IMG/VR virus record: IMGVR_UViG_3300029319_000478
Span: 1 to 24,870 of that record
From: a virus
Length of the DNA stretch: 24,870 nt
Reading direction: 5' to 3' (one strand)
Shown: piece by piece, positions 20,253 through 24,870 of the stretch
Layout: every line of letters begins with the position of its first letter
Numbering within the stretch: the first letter of the stretch is position 1
Made by a program: the position numbers and the translations under genes
Notes under the pieces: model-generated
Database searches by the model: none
Told to the model about the DNA's origin: nothing
Seen by the model: only the letters and a program-made list of their open reading frames with translations

Positions 20253-21233
20253 ATGAGCAGAATAAGACTAAACCAAGAGTACAGGAATAAAATCGCAAAT
20301 CGTATGCGAGTACATCTTGAACAAGAAGACACAAAAGAAAAACAAAAGTATGATGAACTGAAAGCAAACCAGATTGATCTAAATGACAATGCGTGGAAAG
20401 TTGCTGAAACAATAGTAAGACGACATTATACTGATGATGATGTTGAAAAAGCAAGATACCTACAAAATAAATTTGAGAATGTAGATACTATTGCAAAAGA
20501 TAGTTGTTTTCATTTTCATTACATGGGTGAGGTTGAAAGTAGAGATTATGATAATAATCCTATCATGGAACAAAAAGCTATTGAAAAACATTTTGATTTT
20601 CGTTTGAATGGTTCAATAGATATGGAAAATAATTCTTCTTATTCAACCGACAATGAATATGGTTATGCTTTGTATCGTGATGAGTTAAAAGCACAAGAAG
20701 ATTGCAACCCAGATATTTTGATTGAACAAGAGGGTAAAGATCACAACCCACATAGAACAAAATATGTTGAGGCAAACAATAAGTATCTTGGTGATGATGA
20801 CAAAGGTTATGGCAAACAATGGAATGAAAAATATCAATTAGATTTAATTGGTAGAAATTATTGTAGAGATCGTTCTATTGCTTGTTCTGAACAAGAGTTT
20901 ATGATGTTGCAAGAATGGAAATCTCAAAAAGGTAAATTTGTTGTTGCACATTATAAATGGATTAAATCTATTTTAGATCAAATGAAAGAAATTAAAATTG
21001 GTCTAAAAGGTTATAAATATTTAGATGAGGCGATTGAACTTTCAAAAGAACTTGGTTTAAATATTAATGAGGCAGAAATAATTAGAACTAATAGTACAGG
21101 GCTAGTTATTTATAATCCTAAAAATCTTGCTGAAAGAATTAAAGGCATGAAGAATAAGGGTTCATCAAGAGAAGAAAAAATAAAAGCTAGACTGTTATAC
21201 GAGCAACAACAGGCAGAAAATAGTTTAAATTAA
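20253..21233 (+). CDS. Unknown 326-residue early-type protein
   Basis: A soluble, charged protein. The N-terminal 80 residues are helical (MSRIRLNQEYRNKIANRMRV, then KAETIVRRHYTDDDVEKARYLQNKF-like heptads), and weakly recall the start of Nmad5-type phage proteins proposed to act in nucleotide modification; I hold that only loosely. The middle is acidic and Asn-rich; a DYDNNPIMEQ stretch and a Cys/His-containing CFHFHYMGE segment (85-93) are visible. No membrane part. AACAGAAAGGAAA leads its start, and the gene heads a plus-strand operon. Confidence 0.7.
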   Translation: MSRIRLNQEYRNKIANRMRVHLEQEDTKEKQKYDELKANQIDLNDNAWKVAETIVRRHYTDDDVEKARYLQNKFENVDTIAKDSCFHFHYMGEVESRDYDNNPIMEQKAIEKHFDFRLNGSIDMENNSSYSTDNEYGYALYRDELKAQEDCNPDILIEQEGKDHNPHRTKYVEANNKYLGDDDKGYGKQWNEKYQLDLIGRNYCRDRSIACSEQEFMMLQEWKSQKGKFVVAHYKWIKSILDQMKEIKIGLKGYKYLDEAIELSKELGLNINEAEIIRTNSTGLVIYNPKNLAERIKGMKNKGSSREEKIKARLLYEQQQAENSLN

Positions 21234-21237
21234 ACTA

Positions 21238-21274
21238 TTGACAATTCTGGGATATTCGTGTTAATATCCCAGAA
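21238..21274 (+). promoter_or_regulatory. Promoter overlapped by a 12-bp palindrome
   Basis: TTGACA (21238-21243) is followed by TTCTGGGATATT (21245-21256), a 6-base loop and AATATCCCAGAA (21263-21274), a perfect inverted repeat. The -10 box (TAATAT, 21262-21267, 18-base spacer) lies inside the right arm, so a protein bound to the palindrome would block the promoter. It sits just after the stop of the previous gene and before the AACAGAAAGGAAAA leader of the gene at 21291. Confidence 0.65.
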
Positions 21275-21290
21275 TAACAGAAAGGAAAAT

Positions 21291-21524
21291 ATGAAACTAA
21301 CAGAAGAAAACATAGCAGATATTCCAAATAAGTTTTTTGTAACTTATTTTGCGAATAAACATAACAAGTACATCACTAGAAAAGGTCAATGGTTTAAACC
21401 AGATACCGACAAAGAAAGTAAGGCGTTTGTTTCAAAGAATGGAATTCTTTGTTTCGTGTATTGGGATTTAGACGCAGACGGGTGGAGAATGGCAACCAAC
21501 GAGATAGTAATGAGGGCAATATGA
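21291..21524 (+). CDS. Small unknown protein
   Basis: 77 residues from the ATG at 21291, preceded by AAAGGAAAA. An in-frame upstream GTG at 21258 would sit inside the palindrome, so it is less likely. The protein is strand-rich (NKFFVTYFANKHNKYITRKGQWF, GILCFVYWDLDADGWRMA), suggesting a small beta fold. Function unknown. It is joined to the next gene by an ATGA overlap and has its own palindrome-controlled promoter. Confidence 0.7.
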   Translation: MKLTEENIADIPNKFFVTYFANKHNKYITRKGQWFKPDTDKESKAFVSKNGILCFVYWDLDADGWRMATNEIVMRAI

Positions 21525-21727
21525 TTTATTTTTTAATTAGAAAATTTCATATTGCAGACGGCAACATGAAACCAGAATACAGGGTTGAAAAATATACTGA
21601 CAACATAGACGAGGCAAATAAATTTCTATCTGCCTTAAATTTGTTAGAAGATAATAAACATATCTCGTGGCATATCGTTCAACACAATTTTGATGAACCA
21701 TTAATCTTAACAAAGGAAGTTGCTTAA
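21521..21727 (+). CDS. Small unknown protein
   Basis: 68 residues from the ATG at 21521, which forms ATGA with the preceding stop. Sequence: hydrophobic start (MIYFLIRKFHIA), then helix-like DNIDEANKFLSALNLLEDN and a final strand segment. No motif recognised. Its stop shares a base with the next start (TAATG). Confidence 0.65.
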   Translation: MIYFLIRKFHIADGNMKPEYRVEKYTDNIDEANKFLSALNLLEDNKHISWHIVQHNFDEPLILTKEVA

Positions 21728-21912
21728 TGACAGACAAAGTCGATAGTGCAATTTATATTTTTGACTCGGAACAAAACCGAGTCAAAACTATTAGACTGCA
21801 AACTTTTTTAGATAGAGTTAATAATATTTTAAGGAATGAAAACAAAATTTATTTTGCTTTAAAAGATGAGGCAAAAAAATTTAGAAAGGAATATAATAAT
21901 GACAACGCATAA
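21727..21912 (+). CDS. Small unknown protein
   Basis: 61 residues, coupled by TAATG to the upstream gene. A short strand (AIYIFDSEQNRVKTIRLQTFL) is followed by a basic helix (LRNENKIYFALKDEAKKFRKEY). No family recognised. Its end overlaps the next gene by 14 bases, and the AAAGGAA ribosome site of that gene is embedded in it. Confidence 0.65.
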   Translation: MTDKVDSAIYIFDSEQNRVKTIRLQTFLDRVNNILRNENKIYFALKDEAKKFRKEYNNDNA

Positions 21913-22255
21913 TTGGTGTCATAATCCAAAATGTCATACCTATCAAACAAGTGACAGGGTACGAGGTACAGGCGACAACAAAGTATTGAGAACAAGAAAG
22001 GTAAAAATTAACACAGGAAATTACGAATGGTATAATTCTATTTGGGATTATTTTTGTAATCAAGGTTGTTTAATGGCTTTCTTATCTCAGTTCGCAACAG
22101 AAGTAGTTGCGATTGCACCTGTTACTAAACCAAGTGAAACTCCAATCAAAGTTGAAAAAGAAAAATATCAAACCTATAGATTTAGGTGGACAGAAAATAA
22201 TGGAGGTGAACGAGTACCATACCAAGCAACGAGGACAAAAATTATGGACAGATAA
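21899..22255 (+). CDS. Treble-clef-like zinc-binding protein
   Basis: 118 residues from the ATG at 21899, chosen because AAAGGAA (21884-21890) lies 8 bases before it. Cysteine pairs at Cys7/Cys12 (CHNPKC) and Cys53/Cys57 (CNQGC), the second followed by a hydrophobic helix LMAFLSQFA, resemble the MYM/TRASH-type treble clef that binds zinc and mediates protein contacts. The C-terminal half is basic and Pro-rich. Function unknown. It is the last gene before the repeat-rich gap upstream of terL. Confidence 0.65.
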   Translation: MTTHNWCHNPKCHTYQTSDRVRGTGDNKVLRTRKVKINTGNYEWYNSIWDYFCNQGCLMAFLSQFATEVVAIAPVTKPSETPIKVEKEKYQTYRFRWTENNGGERVPYQATRTKIMDR

Positions 22256-22320
22256 CCCAGAATATCCTATGCAATAATTGCATAGGATAATCCCAGAAAC
22301 TATATGCAAAAACTGCATAG
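22256..22320. repeat. Tandem hairpin units downstream of the operon
   Basis: Two related units, each beginning CCCAGAA: the first holds TATCCTATGCAA (22263-22274) pairing perfectly with TTGCATAGGATA (22278-22289); the second holds CTATATGCA (22300-22308) with TGCATAG (22314-22320), an imperfect version of the same core. The first could terminate the upstream operon in part, but no T-run follows. The CCCAGAATA word is shared with the palindrome at 21263-21274. Confidence 0.6.
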
Positions 22321-22331
22321 CTCGAGCCACT

Positions 22332-22356
22332 ATGAGGAGCGCGGGCGGGCCCACCC
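22332..22356 (+). repeat. Second copy of the G+C-rich 25-base repeat
   Basis: Reads ATGAGGAGC, G, then CGGGCGGGCCCACCC, identical to 19268-19292 except one base, in the same orientation and 3.06 kb apart. The rest of 22357-22453 is A/C-rich and holds a CCCCT/AGGGG hairpin (22416-22435). Non-coding; role unknown. Confidence 0.7.
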
Positions 22357-22453
22357 CAAACCAATAGAGGTACCAGGCCCAAGCAACAATCCAAACAAAA
22401 AACAAAGACCCAACCCCCCTAAAAAACAAAAGGGGTCCCAGACCTAGTGTATA

Positions 22454-22482
22454 TTGCTTAATTCAGACAGTTAGTCTATAAG
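22454..22482 (+). promoter_or_regulatory. Promoter of the large terminase gene
   Basis: TTGCTT (22454-22459), a 17-base spacer and TATAAG (22477-22482) lie 20 bases before the terL start. The spacer contains AGAC-AGTTA-GTCT, a small symmetrical element. No clear ribosome site is seen before the ATG. Confidence 0.5.
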
Positions 22483-22502
22483 AACAAAAACATATTAGTG
22501 AT

Positions 22503-23990
22503 ATGCAAGACGGAAAAAATTTTACAAAAAAATATTCAGGTTTGCTTCCTGAAGAAGAAGCACATCTACTAGAGTTAAAACGTAGCGTAGCTTTGGATGA
22601 TGCTAAACCAAAAATTGCAAAAAATTTTTTAAGTTTCGTAAAATACGTTTGGCCTGAATTTATTAAAGGTTCACACCATAAAATTATTGGAGAAAAATTT
22701 AACGATTTGGCAGAGGGTCGATGTAAACGATTGATCATCAATATGCCACCAAGACATACTAAGTCGGAGTTTGCCTCATACTTACTTCCGGCTTGGATGA
22801 TTGGAAATAATCCCTCTATGAAAATTATTCAAGCTACTCACACAGCTGACCTTGCAATTGACTTTGGTCGTAAAACTAAAAACTTAGTTGATGATGAAAA
22901 ATATCAAGAACTTTTTTCAACTAGGTTACAAGAGGACTCACAGGCCGCTGGTAAATGGAAAACGGAACAGGGAGGCGAATACTTCGCAGCCGGTGTCGGT
23001 GGAGCAATAACAGGTCGTGGTGCTGATCTATTAATCATTGACGATCCACACAAAGAACAAGATATTAAAAAAGAAGGTGGTAAAGCTTTTGAGAAAGCTT
23101 TTAATTGGTATACGTCAGGTCCACGTCAACGTCTACAACCTAATGGAATTATTGTAGTCGTAATGACTAGATGGTCTACAAAAGATATAACTGGTGAGCT
23201 TATAAAAGCACAATCAGAAAAAGGGTCGGATAAATGGGAGGTCGTAGAGTTACCAGCTATCTTACCAAGTGGCTTACCGGTATGGCCAGAGTTTTGGAAA
23301 AAAGAAGAACTACTTCAAACAAAAGCTTCAATTCCTGTTGCAAATTGGAATGCTCAATACATGCAAGCACCAACTGCAGAAGAAGGGGCTATACTCAAAC
23401 GAGAATGGTGGGTAGATTGGGAAAACACACAACCACCGCCATTAAATTATATTGTCATGTCCTTAGATACTGCATTTACTAAATCCACATCATCAGACTA
23501 TAGTGCTATTACCATGTGGGGTGTATTTAATACTGAGGCTAATGGAGAGGGAATTATATTACTTAACGCTTTTAAAGGCAGGTATGACTTTCCAGAACTT
23601 AGAAGAATCGCTCTTGAAGAGTATCAAGATTGGCGACCTGATATGGTAATTGTTGAGGCAAAGGCTTCAGGGCTGCCTCTAACCCACGAGTTAAGACAAA
23701 TGGATATACCCGTTATTAACTTTACTCCGAGCCGAGGAAATGATAAACAATCTAGAGTAAACTCAGTAGCTCCGCTTTTTGAAAGCGGCAAAGTTTTTGC
23801 TCCTATGCATGAGCATTTTGCTCAAGAAGTCGTAGAAGAATGTGCGTCTTTTCCATTTGGAGATTACGATGACTTTGTGGACAGCACAACCCAAGCTATT
23901 ATGAGAATAAGACAGGGCGGTTTGGTTCGACACCCTGAAGATTATAAAGATGAACCGATTGTAAGAGGACACTTAAAGTATTATGGCTAA
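22503..23990 (+). CDS. terL: Large terminase subunit
   Basis: 495 residues, normal for the family. N-terminal ATPase: Walker A variant MPPRHTKSE (81-89), Walker B LLIIDDP (176-182) and coupling motif VVMTRWS (219-225). C-terminal RNase H-fold nuclease: SLDTAF (Asp322), VEAK (Glu385) and DDFVDS (457-461). It pumps DNA into the procapsid and cuts concatemers together with TerS. It heads the late module and has a promoter upstream. Its stop overlaps the next gene by 8 bases (ATGGCTAA). Confidence 0.97.
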   Translation: MQDGKNFTKKYSGLLPEEEAHLLELKRSVALDDAKPKIAKNFLSFVKYVWPEFIKGSHHKIIGEKFNDLAEGRCKRLIINMPPRHTKSEFASYLLPAWMIGNNPSMKIIQATHTADLAIDFGRKTKNLVDDEKYQELFSTRLQEDSQAAGKWKTEQGGEYFAAGVGGAITGRGADLLIIDDPHKEQDIKKEGGKAFEKAFNWYTSGPRQRLQPNGIIVVVMTRWSTKDITGELIKAQSEKGSDKWEVVELPAILPSGLPVWPEFWKKEELLQTKASIPVANWNAQYMQAPTAEEGAILKREWWVDWENTQPPPLNYIVMSLDTAFTKSTSSDYSAITMWGVFNTEANGEGIILLNAFKGRYDFPELRRIALEEYQDWRPDMVIVEAKASGLPLTHELRQMDIPVINFTPSRGNDKQSRVNSVAPLFESGKVFAPMHEHFAQEVVEECASFPFGDYDDFVDSTTQAIMRIRQGGLVRHPEDYKDEPIVRGHLKYYG

Positions 23991-24870
23991 AAAAGAATTA
24001 GTAGAAAACATTATCAGACTGTATTCAAAACTAGGTGGGAATATTGGTGATGTCCTTGGTTCCCGATCCAACATAACTTTTCTAGGTAGAGGTAAGAACC
24101 CAGAACCATTTGTCGAAATGGACATTAACGTAGAAGCTGTGGGTGCACTCGGTAAATCAAATATATTAAAAGAATTAAAAGGCCCTATGGGGTATCTGAC
24201 TGCTGACAAGTTAAACGATGTTCAAGCAGGTAAATTATACCAAAATATGTTAAAGCTCGATGAGTTTTATAACCCTAGACAAGTTTCAAACATCACTGAC
24301 CTGGCAACAGGGACCAGGGATCTTACAGCTGAAGGTTTGGGTTCTCTTAGAACAAGAACGCCAACTAAAAAAATGATTGATGATGCAATTGAAGATGCAT
24401 CACCAGGATTTGCAAACGACAGAAAAGTTGATGCAGAATTAGTAGCAGAAAATTTGGCACAAAGAATGGGATTAGTCTACGATGATCTTCCAACAAAACA
24501 AAGATTAGATCTTTATGATAAAGCATTTCAAGGTTTATCAAAACAAAGATTTGGTGACTTACCACCACCAGGTTCGCGTGGAGGACCAGAAGATATTGCA
24601 GCACCAGTTCAATCAGCTGAAGAAACAATCAGACAACTTAGAATACAAGATCCTGATCTAGCTGACCAAGTTAGAAAAATGGTGGATCAAGGTATAATGA
24701 GTGTTGGTAACAGAGGTGACATACCAATTAAAAGAGCAAATGCTAGAGAGTTTTTAGTAGAGGCATTAAAAAAAGATACGTTAGATCCTAAGACATCAGG
24801 ATTTGGTAGAACAAATTTAAATGATGTTGTGTCTGCAGAGGACGTAAAATTTATTACTGAAGGTGGTGGA
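23983..24870 (+). CDS. N-terminal part of a large late-module protein (3' end outside window)
   Basis: The frame opens at ATG 23983, overlapping terL by 8 bases, and stays open for 296 codons to the window edge. Composition is polar and helical; notable stretches are ENIIRLYSKLGGNIGDVLG near the start and PPPGSRGGPEDIAAP (about 190-204), a flexible linker. No catalytic motif recognised. Position right after terL, where a portal gene often lies, is suggestive, but I do not see portal features. It may be a structural or polyvalent virion protein like the one ending at 1160. Confidence 0.75.
   Translation, partial: MAKKELVENIIRLYSKLGGNIGDVLGSRSNITFLGRGKNPEPFVEMDINVEAVGALGKSNILKELKGPMGYLTADKLNDVQAGKLYQNMLKLDEFYNPRQVSNITDLATGTRDLTAEGLGSLRTRTPTKKMIDDAIEDASPGFANDRKVDAELVAENLAQRMGLVYDDLPTKQRLDLYDKAFQGLSKQRFGDLPPPGSRGGPEDIAAPVQSAEETIRQLRIQDPDLADQVRKMVDQGIMSVGNRGDIPIKRANAREFLVEALKKDTLDPKTSGFGRTNLNDVVSAEDVKFITEGGG

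Noticed and set aside
22082-22429. A 115-residue minus-strand frame over the treble-clef gene and the repeat gap
   Set aside because: Phe/Trp/Cys-rich chance product antisense to a better gene and running through repeats.
1-24870. Terminal direct repeat or circular join
   Set aside because: I saw no match between the first and last bases by eye; the two edge genes differ in sequence, so the window is taken as an internal slice of a larger genome.

Overview
The window is a stretch of a tailed double-stranded DNA phage genome, A+T-rich (about 35% G+C by eye) and tightly packed, with most neighbouring genes overlapping by 1 to 30 bases. It has a large terminase, a small terminase, an endolysin with a holin-like partner, a family A DNA polymerase, a primase, two helicases and many tiny phage-type proteins. 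There are no host housekeeping genes, rRNA or tRNA, and I see no integrase. The gene set and base composition recall marine phages of the pelagiphage/uvMED kind that infect low-G+C alphaproteobacteria such as SAR11. That host assignment is inference from family resemblance.

Layout. 1-1823: end of a large late-module protein, then a lysis pair (holin-like membrane protein and M15 peptidase endolysin). 1820-3253: an SNF2-type helicase on the minus strand. 3305-10292: replication block on the plus strand (three poorly known proteins, an archaeo-eukaryotic-type primase, a UvrD-like helicase, a DUF3310 protein, PolA, a mini membrane protein). 10294-12507: a SET-domain protein and many small proteins. 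12511-13434: a small-gene region with a G+C-rich structured candidate RNA and a divergent promoter. 13435-16786: ribbon-helix-helix regulator, zinc-binding mini proteins, a tiny lipoprotein, two 2OG-Fe(II) oxygenase-like proteins and two PD-(D/E)XK nucleases. 16787-17069: an A+T-rich gap packed with short TACAA-type repeats. 17070-18520: small terminase on the minus strand facing away from a plus-strand gene, then a VRR-NUC nuclease. About 18386-19330: a G+C-rich island with a GP88-family gene driven by a consensus promoter and bounded by GCTTG repeats. 19346-22255: STRS-type protein, a highly structured 349-base gap, then a small operon of unknown early-type genes. 22256-22502: hairpin- and repeat-rich gap. 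22503-24870: large terminase and the start of the late module.

How it fits together. Primase, PolA (with proofreading domain), the helicases and the MGME1-like, VRR-NUC and Hjc-like nucleases would copy and process the genome. TerS and TerL package it. The holin-like protein and endolysin release the particles. The ribbon-helix-helix protein and recurrent TTGACA promoters with a shared TCTGGGATATT motif suggest a small regulatory circuit.

The most unusual signals are mostly non-coding. Promoters whose -10 box lies only 6-8 bases before the start codon predict leaderless mRNAs. A GCTTG array is phased first at multiples of 7 and then at 8 bases. A G+C-rich 25-base sequence occurs twice. Three consecutive hairpins sit in one gap, iteron-like repeats in another, and a G+C-rich candidate RNA lies near 13.1 kb.
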